Positions 50,158-58,670 of a stretch of 64,000 bases of DNA are shown here, piece after piece. Below the pieces are notes generated by a model, which was not told where the DNA came from, searched no databases, and saw nothing but the letters and a program-made list of their open reading frames with translations. Location of the stretch: NCBI RefSeq assembly GCF_009857135.1, contig NZ_CP047318.1, forward strand, positions 7,130,001-7,194,000, in the 5' to 3' direction. The first letter of the stretch is position 1, and each line of letters opens with the position of its first letter. Both the position numbers and the translations under genes were made by a program. The DNA is from Streptomyces sp. HM190 (GTDB lineage Bacteria > Actinomycetota > Actinomycetes > Streptomycetales > Streptomycetaceae).

Positions 50158-50290
50158 GGGGGCCTCCGAAAGCAGTAGGGGAAACGCCTCGGTGCGCCGA
50201 GTCATCGCCGCCGACGCCGCAAAGCTCCTCGCAGGAGCGGCGTGCGCGACGGGGCGGCAAGAGGTTGCCTCGGCCACCCCCTCACCGTAT

Positions 50291-50317
50291 CGAACATGTT
50301 CGTTGCGAACAAGTTCG
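50291..50317. promoter_or_regulatory. Tandem palindromic operators upstream of the flavin monooxygenase
   Basis: CGAACATGTTCG (50291-50302, perfect) and CGAACAAGTTCG (50306-50317, two central mismatches) lie 15 bp apart centre to centre. Both fit the pattern also found at 42439 and 51108. Confidence 0.65.
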
Positions 50318-50398
50318 TCACAGAGCGGCGGGTGGCGCGGAGACCTTCCGTTCCCCCGGGCGGCGTCCGCCGCCCGGGCGGGCCGCCCCGTCCCGGGC

Positions 50399-51094
50399 TC
50401 AGTCCACTGCGCCCGGGGCGGGTGTGCGGGTGATGCCGTTGACGAGGACGTCGAAGCTCCAGCGGATCCTGTCCGGCACCGAGCCGCCGATCAGGGCGGG
50501 CATGTGCGCGGTGATCGCCGGATGCGTGGCGGCGTCCACGGCATGCAGTGCACGCACCGTGGCGTCCCAGTCGCCCTCGGAGGCGGGGTCGTGCGCACGC
50601 GTCGAGTGCTCGGCGGCGGTGGCTGTCGCGTCCTGGAGCAGTTTGTCCACCCCCCAGGCGACCTGTTCGCGACCGGCCCCGCTTTGCGAGAGGAGGTCGA
50701 GGATGCGCTCCACCAGGCGCAGGTAGTTCTCGCCGCTCGGGCGGGCTACGAGCGCGGCCCGCGCGAGCTGCGGGTGCTCGAACAGCACCTGGGTGTACGA
50801 CGCCATGACGGCACGGAGCTGCTCGCGCCAGTCCCCACCGCCGTCCCGCCCAGTCAGGTCGACCTCGCCGAGCAGGGAATCCAGAACGGCCGCATGCAGT
50901 TCCGCGGTGTTGGCGACGTACACGTACAGCGACGCCGGGCCGGTGTCCAACTCCTGCGCCAGGCGGCGCATCGTGACCTTCCCCAGCCCCTCCGCCCGCA
51001 TGATCCGCACGGCGGTGTCCACAATCCAACGCCGGGACAGAGCGGGCTTCGCCGGACGCTCCCGGCGGCTGATCGGCTCTCTTCTCACAGTCAT
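50399..51094 (-). CDS. TetR-family regulator of the detoxification block
   Basis: This 231-aa protein has a DNA-binding domain in residues about 20-65 (WIVDTAVRIMRAEGLGKVTM, then RRLAQELDTGPASLYVYV), like TetR/TetR_C class repressors. The C-terminal domain contains the AALVARPSGENYLRLVERIL helix region. A CGAACACGTTCG site 14 bp upstream of its start suggests autoregulation, and the same motif precedes the monooxygenase and the MFS pump. It is oriented with, and upstream of, the monooxygenase. Confidence 0.9.
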   Translation of the reverse strand: MTVRREPISRRERPAKPALSRRWIVDTAVRIMRAEGLGKVTMRRLAQELDTGPASLYVYVANTAELHAAVLDSLLGEVDLTGRDGGGDWREQLRAVMASYTQVLFEHPQLARAALVARPSGENYLRLVERILDLLSQSGAGREQVAWGVDKLLQDATATAAEHSTRAHDPASEGDWDATVRALHAVDAATHPAITAHMPALIGGSVPDRIRWSFDVLVNGITRTPAPGAVD

Positions 51095-51107
51095 AACCCG
51101 ATCGTAA

Positions 51108-51119
51108 CGAACACGTTCG
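51108..51119. promoter_or_regulatory. Operator upstream of the TetR gene
   Basis: CGAACACGTTCG (two central mismatches from perfect symmetry) lies 14 bp upstream of the TetR start. It matches the sites at 42439 and 50291. Confidence 0.6.
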
Positions 51120-51397
51120 AGACGCGGGGTTGCCCGGTTCGCCTTCGGCCTTCACGGATGCTGGTTCTGGCTCGCCCATGGCCAGTGGGTTGCCCGCGCC
51201 GGGCGGAAGACCTGCCCGGGTCAGGCACGAGAGGGGGAGGGCCAGCCGCCGAACTTCCGCGCGGCCTGCTGGGCTTCCTGCTCCTGGCGCTCGCGTTCGT
51301 CGGCTTCGGGCTGCGCTTGGCCGATGGTCGTGGCCGAGTGCGACGGGACCCGCTGCCCTCATCGAATCCTCATCCGCGCCCGAAGAAGATCGCGGGC
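51120..51397 (+). other. Spacer upstream of the acyltransferase gene
   Basis: No independent gene. In the acyltransferase frame a hydrophobic stretch (LLGFLLLALAFVGFGLRLAD) is open but has no good start or ribosome site. It may be an upstream extension or chance. Confidence 0.35.
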
Positions 51398-52492
51398 ATG
51401 AAAACCGCACGCTATGTGTATTTCGACGTCCTGCGGGCTGTGGCGATGGTGCGGGTGGTGGTCTTCCACACCATCGGATACGGCGTGCTCAGTGTCGTCT
51501 TCCCAGCGATGGGGGTCATGTTCGCGCTGGCTGGTTCGCTCATGGCGCGAACTCTGGACCGGGTCGGCCCCAGGGTGGCGGTCACCGGACGGCTGCGGCG
51601 GCTGCTGCCGGTGCTGTGGGTCCTGGGTGCCATCGGGGTGTCGGTGATGGTGTGGCACGGCTGGTCGGACGCCGACTATCGGCCGTTGAATGTGAAACAG
51701 CTGCTTCTGTGGCTGCTGCCGGTCGTCGATCCGCCAGCGAGCGACTGGGGCGTGGAGTACTTCGCCGCCGTGCTGTGGTATCTGCGCACCTACCTGTGGC
51801 TTGTGCTGCTGTCGCCCCTGCTGCTGCCGCTGTTCCGGCGGTGGCCGATACCCACCCTCCTCGCTCCGCTCGCCGCGCTGCTGGTGATCGGTCTGGGATA
51901 CGTGCGTCTGGAGAGCCTGGCCGGCACCGCGCTGTACGACGTGGTCACCTGGATGCCTTGCTGGCTTCTCGGTTTCGCTCACCGCGACGGGATGCTGCAC
52001 CGGCTCAAGGCGCCCGTGGTTGCCGGTCTGGCTCTCCTGTCCGGCGCCCTGGCCGCGGTCTGGTATTTCCGCCATCCCTCAACTGAAATGCCGTGGGACC
52101 TCAACGCGGTCCCACTCGCCAACGTCCTGTGGTCGATCGCCTTCCTCGTGGTACTGCTGCGCTGGCGGCCGCAGATGGCCTGGCTGACGCGTACACGGCC
52201 TCTGCACCGGCTGGTGGGCGTGTTCAACGCCCGTGCGGTCACCATCTACTTGTGGCACATGCCTGCGGTCCTGGTGGCCGGTCTCCTGCTGGACAGGCTG
52301 GGGCTGGACTCGCAGGCGGCGCTCCTGGGCGCGGTCTGGCTGGTCACCGGGGTGTTCGTGCTGGCGCTGGGCTGGGTGGAAGACCTTGCCGCCCGTCGCG
52401 GCCCCCGGCTCCTGCCGGATCCCTACGGTCCGCCGCCCGCGCCGCGCCGTCACTACGATGAGGCCGGTGCGAGTACTGGTGGTGGAGGATGA
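51398..52492 (+). CDS. Acyltransferase-3-like integral membrane protein
   Basis: This 364-aa protein has about ten transmembrane helices and the family start YVYFDVLRAVAMVRVVVFHT, which contains the conserved His of membrane acyltransferases. Later features are WGVEYFAAVLWYLRTYLWLV and a C-terminal VTIYLWHMPAVLVAG. Such enzymes acylate cell-surface sugars, lipids or antibiotics. The 3' end overlaps the response regulator gene by 35 bp, so the three genes probably form one transcript. The start at 51398 is tentative. Confidence 0.85.
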   Translation: MKTARYVYFDVLRAVAMVRVVVFHTIGYGVLSVVFPAMGVMFALAGSLMARTLDRVGPRVAVTGRLRRLLPVLWVLGAIGVSVMVWHGWSDADYRPLNVKQLLLWLLPVVDPPASDWGVEYFAAVLWYLRTYLWLVLLSPLLLPLFRRWPIPTLLAPLAALLVIGLGYVRLESLAGTALYDVVTWMPCWLLGFAHRDGMLHRLKAPVVAGLALLSGALAAVWYFRHPSTEMPWDLNAVPLANVLWSIAFLVVLLRWRPQMAWLTRTRPLHRLVGVFNARAVTIYLWHMPAVLVAGLLLDRLGLDSQAALLGAVWLVTGVFVLALGWVEDLAARRGPRLLPDPYGPPPAPRRHYDEAGASTGGGG

Positions 52493-53126
52493 CGACGATC
52501 TGAGGTTCGCGGTGGCACACGCTCTGCGACGTGCCGGGTTCGCGGTCGACGAGGCCGCGGACCTGCCCGCGGCCGATGAGGCGCTGTTCGTCAATGCGTA
52601 CGACTGCGTGGTCTTCGACCGCTCGTTGCCGGCTGGTGATGCCGCCGCGTTCGTGCGGGCCGGCCGCACCCGGGCATGGGACAGCCCGGTGATGTTCCTG
52701 ACCGCCCGCGACACCGTTGCCGACCGGGTGGTGGGCTTCGACAGCGGGGGCGACGACTATCTTGTCAAGCCCTTCGCGGTCGAGGAGCTGATCGTGAGGG
52801 TGCGCAGCCTGTGCCGCCGAGCGGGCACACTGCGGCCACCGGTTATCCGGCTGGCCGATGTCGAGATCGACACCGCGCGACGCCAGGTGCGCCGGGCCGG
52901 TGTGCTGTTGAGCCTGACCGCCAAGGAGTTCACGGTGCTGGAGCTGCTGGCCGCACGCGCGGACCAGACCGTGACGCGTGCCGAGCTGATCGAGCGTGGC
53001 TGGGACGAGATGACCGAACCGAACTCGAACGTCGTCGATGTCCTGATCGGCCAGTTGCGCCGCAAGCTGGGAGACCCGCCGCTGATCCACACGGTCCGCG
53101 GCGTCGGGTACCGGCTGGCATGCTGA
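52458..53126 (+). CDS. OmpR/PhoB-family response regulator
   Basis: This 222-aa protein has a receiver domain with the acidic pair D11/D12, phospho-acceptor D54 (CVVFDRSLPAG), T82 and K104 (DDYLVKPF). A C-terminal winged helix contains LTAKEFTVLELLAARADQTV and NVVDVLIGQLRRKLG. All key residues are present. It overlaps both the acyltransferase gene and its cognate kinase gene. Confidence 0.94.
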   Translation: MRPVRVLVVEDDDDLRFAVAHALRRAGFAVDEAADLPAADEALFVNAYDCVVFDRSLPAGDAAAFVRAGRTRAWDSPVMFLTARDTVADRVVGFDSGGDDYLVKPFAVEELIVRVRSLCRRAGTLRPPVIRLADVEIDTARRQVRRAGVLLSLTAKEFTVLELLAARADQTVTRAELIERGWDEMTEPNSNVVDVLIGQLRRKLGDPPLIHTVRGVGYRLAC

Positions 53127-54370
53127 ACGCCACGACGAGGATCCGCCGGCTGCGTCGGCGGCTGACGGTGCTGTTCACGCTCACGAGTACGGCGGGTCTG
53201 ATCGGCCTGACGCTGTATGCCGCGCACCTCAACAACTCGCTCTGGCGTGGACAGCTCGACGACGAACTGCACCGCCGCACCAGCCGGGCCACCGCCCTGC
53301 TCGTCTACGACCCGGGCGAACGCCTCGTCTTCGACGGCCTGATAGAGGACGACGTGGACAGCAACTGCCCCGCCCTGACCGTCCTCGCCCAGCAGGCCAA
53401 CGGCCCCGTACCCGTCCGCCGCCCACGGCGCCCGTGCGCCAAGGTCGCGGACAAGGACCTCGTCGCCATCGCCAGGCGGGCGACGGCCGATGTACGGCAA
53501 CCGGTCGCCGCGACCGTGACCGACCAAGCCGGCCGACAGGTCCGGCTCTACGCGGAAGCCTTCCCCAACGCCGACTTCAGCGCCACCGGCGGAGCGGTCG
53601 TCGTCGCCGACGACATGTCTGCCGACATCGCCGGACATCGGCAGGTGGTCCTGCTGCTGGCAATCGCCTGCGCGGCGTTCGCCGGGTTGTCAGCACTCGC
53701 CGGGCACATGCTCTCCGGCCGGGCCATGCGGCCCGCCCTGGCCGCCCTGGCCCAGCAGGAGGCGTTCCTGGCCGACGCGGCGCACGATCTGCGCACCCCG
53801 CTCGCCACCCTCCGGGCGCTGACCGAGGGGGCGCTGCACGACGACGCCTCGCGCGGTGAGGCCCTGAGCCGCGCCGCCCGCCTCGCGGCCAGAACAGGCG
53901 ACATCGTCGACGACCTGCTGACCCGCGCCCGGCTCGCCGCCGGTGTCACCCCCGTTCGCCGCGAGCCGCTGCGGCTCGACCAGCTCGTCGAATCAATCCT
54001 GGACGACACACCTACGGCCGGACACCGCATACGGGTAACGGCCCAGCCGGTCGTCGTCACCGCCGACCCGACCCTGCTCCGCCGTGCGGTGGCCAACCTG
54101 CTCGACAACGCCCTCACCCACGGCCACCAGCCCGGCGCGCCCGCGGACGTGGAGATCACCCTCACCGCCGACGGCACGATCGCCATCGACGACGACGGTC
54201 CCGGCATCGATCCCGCGCTCGCCGGTGAACTGTTCGACCGGTACCACAGCGGTGGCCATTCCACCGGCCTGGGCCTGTCGATCGCGGCATGGATCGCGCA
54301 CGCGCACGGCGGCTCACTCACCGTGGGCCCCAGCGCCAGGGGCGGAGCCCGGTTCGTCCTGCGCGTGTGA
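53120..54370 (+). CDS. Sensor histidine kinase
   Basis: This 416-aa protein has two transmembrane helices (about residues 15-35 and 175-200) around a 140-residue extracellular sensor. A HAMP-like linker is followed by the H-box AAHDLRTPLA with H222, N-box LLDNALTHGHQ, and G-boxes DDDGPGI and STGLGLSI. It would phosphorylate the overlapping response regulator. The last 19 codons overlap the convergent DUF6262-like gene of the integrase element, so the element ends at or just past the kinase stop. Confidence 0.93.
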   Translation: MLNATTRIRRLRRRLTVLFTLTSTAGLIGLTLYAAHLNNSLWRGQLDDELHRRTSRATALLVYDPGERLVFDGLIEDDVDSNCPALTVLAQQANGPVPVRRPRRPCAKVADKDLVAIARRATADVRQPVAATVTDQAGRQVRLYAEAFPNADFSATGGAVVVADDMSADIAGHRQVVLLLAIACAAFAGLSALAGHMLSGRAMRPALAALAQQEAFLADAAHDLRTPLATLRALTEGALHDDASRGEALSRAARLAARTGDIVDDLLTRARLAAGVTPVRREPLRLDQLVESILDDTPTAGHRIRVTAQPVVVTADPTLLRRAVANLLDNALTHGHQPGAPADVEITLTADGTIAIDDDGPGIDPALAGELFDRYHSGGHSTGLGLSIAAWIAHAHGGSLTVGPSARGGARFVLRV

Positions 54371-54802
54371 CCGAGTAACAAGGCCCGCCTGCCTTAAATC
54401 GCCGGGCGGGCGGAGCGGGATGACGTTGCCGGGGGCAGGCTGATCCTGACTGTCGGGGTTCCGCAGGAGGAGGACGGCCGCGGCGAGGGCCATCTGCTCC
54501 GCTCGATGCCGGGACTCGGCCTCGGCGGCCCGGGAGTCCTTGAGGGCTTCCTTCAGGCGGACGACCTCTTTGCGAAGCCGCTTTTCGACCTCGGGGGTCT
54601 GGTGCGTTTCCGCGCGGACCCGCGCGTAGAACTCCTCCTTGAGGTCGGCGTGGCGCTTTTGCAGCGCCATGCGGTGGACACCGGCTTCCGCGGCGAGCGC
54701 GACCGCGGTGAGGCTGCCGTTGGAGCTGGTGGGCTGTCCGACCAGGAGGCGGTCGATGGCCGCGCGGATGCGGGTGCGTTCGTCGAAGTGCTGTTCGTTC
54801 AT
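54314..54802 (-). CDS. DUF6262/TnpC-like protein of the integrase element
   Basis: This 162-aa protein has an N-terminal helix-turn-helix-like part (SLTAVALAAEAGVHRMALQK), then a coiled-coil (VEKRLRKEVVRLKEALKDSR). Small proteins of this kind accompany paired recombinases in Tn554-type elements, where TnpC affects orientation and efficiency. ATGA couples it to the upstream recombinase. Its last 19 or so residues come from DNA antisense to the histidine kinase 3' end, which suggests that insertion gave it a foreign tail. Confidence 0.8.
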   Translation of the reverse strand: MNEQHFDERTRIRAAIDRLLVGQPTSSNGSLTAVALAAEAGVHRMALQKRHADLKEEFYARVRAETHQTPEVEKRLRKEVVRLKEALKDSRAAEAESRHRAEQMALAAAVLLLRNPDSQDQPAPGNVIPLRPPGDLRQAGLVTRSHAQDEPGSAPGAGAHGE

Positions 54803-56940
54803 GCGATGGCTTCCTCAGCGGTCTGGGCGTCGGAGTCGTGGGCGTCGGCGAGGGCGCGGAAGCGGGCGGCGGTCCGGCGGAGCCGGTTGCCCAGAGGCTC
54901 GGGCACGTTGGCTGCCTTCGCATCTAGCCGATCGGCGTGCTCTCGTGCCGCGCGTGCATGGCTGTCGGTGCGGACCGCGTTGCCGCAACCGAGTTGGCAG
55001 GCGAACTGGTTGGGTGCCGTCGCTCCGGGGTCCGGATCGCACAGGGCAGTGTCGCGCTTGAAAGCGCAGATGAGGAAGGCGTCCGGGTTGTCGAAGAGCA
55101 CGAGGCCGTCGCGTTCGAGGAACTTGGCGGCGGCCTTCGGGGTGGTCAGGGCGCCTTCGAAGCTGGGCATCGAAGCCGCTCCGACGATCGCCCGCCGCGC
55201 TGCCGGTCCGGAGATCTTCTCGCCAGCTGCAGTGGCGTCGCGCAGCCGTGCCGCGGTCTGCGCGGCGGCGAGGGCGGTCTCGACGTCGAGTTCCCCGTGG
55301 AAGCCTCTGCGCTCGCGGCTGCCGTAGCCGGCGGAGGTGCGCGCATCCAGGGCGGTGCGCATGTGCCCGTACTGGATGGCGAGGGCGACCAGGCCGCCGG
55401 AGCGGCGGGCGATGTGCCAGGCCAGGGTTCTGCGCAGACGGCTCAGTCCAAGGTTGCCGTGCGGGTCCTCCGGCACCTGCTGGGCGGGCAGGCCCTGGGC
55501 GGTGGCCTCCTGGTTGATCCACGACACGAGGGCCTCGACGCGGCGATCCAGGGTGGACCGCTTCAGGGCGCCGTGGTGCTTGCGCTGGGCGACGATGTCG
55601 TGGTGGGTGGAGCTAAACAGGAGCTCGCCCTTGGGGACGATGCGTTCCAGGACACGGATGGCGTTCACGACCGGAGTGATCGCGACCCAAGGGACTGCCC
55701 GCTCCTCACCGGCGGAGACATGGTGCCCGTCGGAGTCGCGGACGTTTTTGTAGTGGTGGGATCGGATCAGATGCCGCGGCATGGAGCCGTCGGGATTCGG
55801 CTGTGGGTCGGGGCAGCAGCCGGACCGCAGCGACCGTGCTTCTTGGGGGCGCAACCCGGTCAAATACAAGATCACGATTGCGGCTGCCGTAGCCAGGTGC
55901 CGCACCAGGATCGGTGTCTCCTCGTAGTCCATGAACTCGCGCCAGGGACGCCCCTCGATCCGGCCCGTCACCGGCACCTGCATCGGGCTGGGGCCAGGCC
56001 GCTGAGCCGCAAGTCGGTAGAGCCCGAGGCGGGCGACGATGGTCTGCACCTGGGTCCGGCTGCACCCGGTGACCGCGGCGACGTAGTGGTGGGCCAGTGT
56101 GACGCCGTGCAGCCGGCTCACGGTGGCGGGCAGCGGTGCACCGGAGTTGATCAGAGGCAGCAGATAGCTCTTGAGGGCTGCCAGGCCCTCGCGGGTGGTC
56201 TTGGCGGATTTCACCTGTGCGTGCATGCGGCGGCGTTCGTCCCAGGCAGCCAGGATGTCGCCGGAGAAGTCCTCGACCAGACGGATCGACCAGGTGAGCA
56301 GAGGGCCGATCACGGTCGGATCCAGCGGCTCGGTCTTGTTCTCCCCGCCAGCCCCTCCCGTCTCGGCGGGTAGATAGTCGTCGATGCCCTCGTCCTCCCA
56401 GGGCGGACGCGTAATGCCGCAGGGGCTGGCCGAGAGCTGGTCGAAGGCCCACAGGTCCGAGAGCCAGCGCAGAATCGTCAGGGCATGACCGCGCGTGCAG
56501 CCGCTGGCGCACTTGGCGGCGTACGCCTTCCAATGCTCCATGGTGCAGTCGCTGAGCTGGGAAACGCCTTGCCGGTCGAGCCAGCGTACGAACTTCATCC
56601 ACTGGATGATGTTGTCGCGCATGCTGATCACGCCGTCGCGTGTCCGGTTCTGAAAGCCGCGTTCCCGTATGTAGGTGGGGCGCAGCTCGCCGTTGATCAG
56701 GCCCCAGAGGACACGACGAACCTCGCTCCGCAAGGCAGCCGGGCACTTCCTCAGGTTGATCTTGTGGATGCTGTCCCCGGGATTGTCGGTCAGCGGCCCC
56801 AGCGACCAGATGTCGTCGCTGTAGCGGGAGTTGGGGTGGGTGTTGCCGGCGCTGATCCACCGGTCCATGACGACCGGGCTGTGTGGTTCCGGCAGGGGCA
56901 GGATGTAGGGATCGGCCTCGATGGACAGTGCGGTCGTCAC
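54799..56940 (-). CDS. Tyrosine recombinase-type integrase, third gene of the element
   Basis: This 713-aa protein, started at the GTG overlapping the previous stop, has a large N-terminal DNA-binding half. The catalytic pattern is visible as Arg in LYLTGLRPQEARSLR (about residue 362), LSRLRRTLAWHIARR, and YGHMRTALDARTSAGYG with His and a candidate Tyr nucleophile (about residues 525-535). A C-terminal Cys-bearing segment (CDPDPGATAPNQFACQLGCG) may bind metal. It resembles TnpB-like large recombinases of Tn554-type transposons. Confidence 0.85.
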   Translation of the reverse strand: MTTALSIEADPYILPLPEPHSPVVMDRWISAGNTHPNSRYSDDIWSLGPLTDNPGDSIHKINLRKCPAALRSEVRRVLWGLINGELRPTYIRERGFQNRTRDGVISMRDNIIQWMKFVRWLDRQGVSQLSDCTMEHWKAYAAKCASGCTRGHALTILRWLSDLWAFDQLSASPCGITRPPWEDEGIDDYLPAETGGAGGENKTEPLDPTVIGPLLTWSIRLVEDFSGDILAAWDERRRMHAQVKSAKTTREGLAALKSYLLPLINSGAPLPATVSRLHGVTLAHHYVAAVTGCSRTQVQTIVARLGLYRLAAQRPGPSPMQVPVTGRIEGRPWREFMDYEETPILVRHLATAAAIVILYLTGLRPQEARSLRSGCCPDPQPNPDGSMPRHLIRSHHYKNVRDSDGHHVSAGEERAVPWVAITPVVNAIRVLERIVPKGELLFSSTHHDIVAQRKHHGALKRSTLDRRVEALVSWINQEATAQGLPAQQVPEDPHGNLGLSRLRRTLAWHIARRSGGLVALAIQYGHMRTALDARTSAGYGSRERRGFHGELDVETALAAAQTAARLRDATAAGEKISGPAARRAIVGAASMPSFEGALTTPKAAAKFLERDGLVLFDNPDAFLICAFKRDTALCDPDPGATAPNQFACQLGCGNAVRTDSHARAAREHADRLDAKAANVPEPLGNRLRRTAARFRALADAHDSDAQTAEEAIA

Positions 56941-58670
56941 GGGGCCAGGTCTCCTTCGAGCAGGTGGTCGATGATCATTCGGTCGCGGTCGGTCACCCGG
57001 CACAGTGCCGCATCCCAGGTGCTCTCGTTGACCTTTGACCGCAGGTCATCGAGTCGCTGGAGATGTTCGTCCCAGCGCTTGCGCCACAGCTTCTCGGGCC
57101 AGGTGGAGCGGAGCGAGATCAACTGTCGGCGTAGAAGCGCGAGGCGCGGGTGGTGACCGGTGTGGACCCGGGAGTTCTCACAGGACAGGCAGAGCAGGAA
57201 GTCGGCGCCACAGCCCCCGTTCGGGTCCGGCCAGGGGCTGCTGTCCTCGTCCGCGCAGTCCGCCGTCGCGGTCTCCTGGTGGGCAGCGTCGGCCGCGTCC
57301 GTCAGGCGCCCATGGAAGGTGTAGTCGCGGGCCTGTTCGAGGGCCTCCTCGGCGCCCGCCGCGATCACGTCCACGGCAGCCTTCTGGACGTTCTCGTCGG
57401 GCAGGACGTAGATACTCTCGTGGGTGCCGGGCTTGTGCTGCAGCGGCTTTCCCGTCGTGGTGACGGTCGTCCTGCGTGCGCGCTGGAAGGGCGAGCCGAT
57501 GTTGTGGGACCTGGCCCAGACTCGCGCGTCGGCCTTGGACACCCCGAAGCACAGCGGGCCGACGTTCCGGGGCCGGTCCAGATTGGAGTCCACGTCGTCA
57601 CGGCGCCGGTTGCGGGCGACCATCAGCAGGTCGTGGCCCGGTGACAGGGCGGCAGCCAGGGTCCGCCCGTGCTGCGTGGCTTCCAGGGCCTGGGTGATGA
57701 GCCGGCCCGGCGAGTCCGCGCCGGAGTCGGTGTAGTTCTCCGTGGCGAACCACCGGCCCTCGCCGGAGCGGCGCTTCTCCACCAGGACCTCGTAGGTGAC
57801 CGTGGTCTTCTCTCCTGCGGACGGGGTGATGACGGGCACGTGCAGACGGTCGTAGACCGACAGGTTCCAGCCGTAGCGGTCGGTCATCATCACAGCCAGC
57901 GCCGTCAGCTCCGCCCGGCTCAGGAACAGCCGACCGGTCGTCTTCCCGCGGTTCTTCCCGCGCAGCAGATTCTCGGCCCGGGTGTAGACCTTCCCCTCCT
58001 TGTCCGGGTACCCGGGCAGTTCGCCCGTGGAGGCCAAGCACTCGAGGACGGACGCGACCCTCCACTCACGGCTGGTCGGATCCAGCGAGCCTGCCCGGTA
58101 GCGGTCCAGCAGCGTGGTGTTCTCCCGGATCCGCAGCAGCGCGGCCCGGAACTGCCGCTCGGCGGCCAGCAGCACCTGGTCGCGCTCCGACGGCCGGTAG
58201 GACTGCTTGGACGGCTTGCCCTTCTTCGGGACCGGGCGGGCCAGTTCTTCGGCGGCCAGGCCCTGTGCCAGCCGCGGCTCCCGCTTCAGCAGCGTACGCA
58301 TCTTCGCGAGGGCCTCACGCCCGCCGGGGGTGCCCTTGTGGTTGTTGCGCCAGAGCCGGAGCGTGGCCGAGGTGAGGTCGCCGAGATCCTCGGCCGGGTG
58401 CCCCTGGTCCTTGAGGAACCGGGCGAAGACCTCCACGGACCGCCAATACGATTCGCCGCTGGAGTGGCTGTTCCACCCCATGGACTGCGCGGCGAACGCT
58501 CGCGCGAGTGAGAAGCGCATCGGCTGCGGTACGGAGATCTCGGCAAAGCCGAAGACCCGCCTGTAGCCCTCCTTGTTGACCACCGTGACCTGCAGGCCGT
58601 CGGCGGCTATTCGCTGGGTCGCCTGAAAGTCCGGCGGTGGCAGGACCGCCCGGCGGCCCCGCCCGCTCAT
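56937..58670 (-). CDS. Degenerate integrase-like protein, second gene of the element
   Basis: This 577-aa protein is coupled by overlaps to both neighbours. The region with LLMVARNRRRDDVDSNLDRP and RARRTTVTTTGKPLQHKPGT is placed like a recombinase catalytic core, but I find neither a clear HxxR nor a GH...Y motif. A Cys-rich motif (GGCGADFLLCLSCENSRVHT) lies near residue 490. It may be a catalytically inactive subunit of the recombinase complex. Confidence 0.75.
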   Translation of the reverse strand: MSGRGRRAVLPPPDFQATQRIAADGLQVTVVNKEGYRRVFGFAEISVPQPMRFSLARAFAAQSMGWNSHSSGESYWRSVEVFARFLKDQGHPAEDLGDLTSATLRLWRNNHKGTPGGREALAKMRTLLKREPRLAQGLAAEELARPVPKKGKPSKQSYRPSERDQVLLAAERQFRAALLRIRENTTLLDRYRAGSLDPTSREWRVASVLECLASTGELPGYPDKEGKVYTRAENLLRGKNRGKTTGRLFLSRAELTALAVMMTDRYGWNLSVYDRLHVPVITPSAGEKTTVTYEVLVEKRRSGEGRWFATENYTDSGADSPGRLITQALEATQHGRTLAAALSPGHDLLMVARNRRRDDVDSNLDRPRNVGPLCFGVSKADARVWARSHNIGSPFQRARRTTVTTTGKPLQHKPGTHESIYVLPDENVQKAAVDVIAAGAEEALEQARDYTFHGRLTDAADAAHQETATADCADEDSSPWPDPNGGCGADFLLCLSCENSRVHTGHHPRLALLRRQLISLRSTWPEKLWRKRWDEHLQRLDDLRSKVNESTWDAALCRVTDRDRMIIDHLLEGDLAP

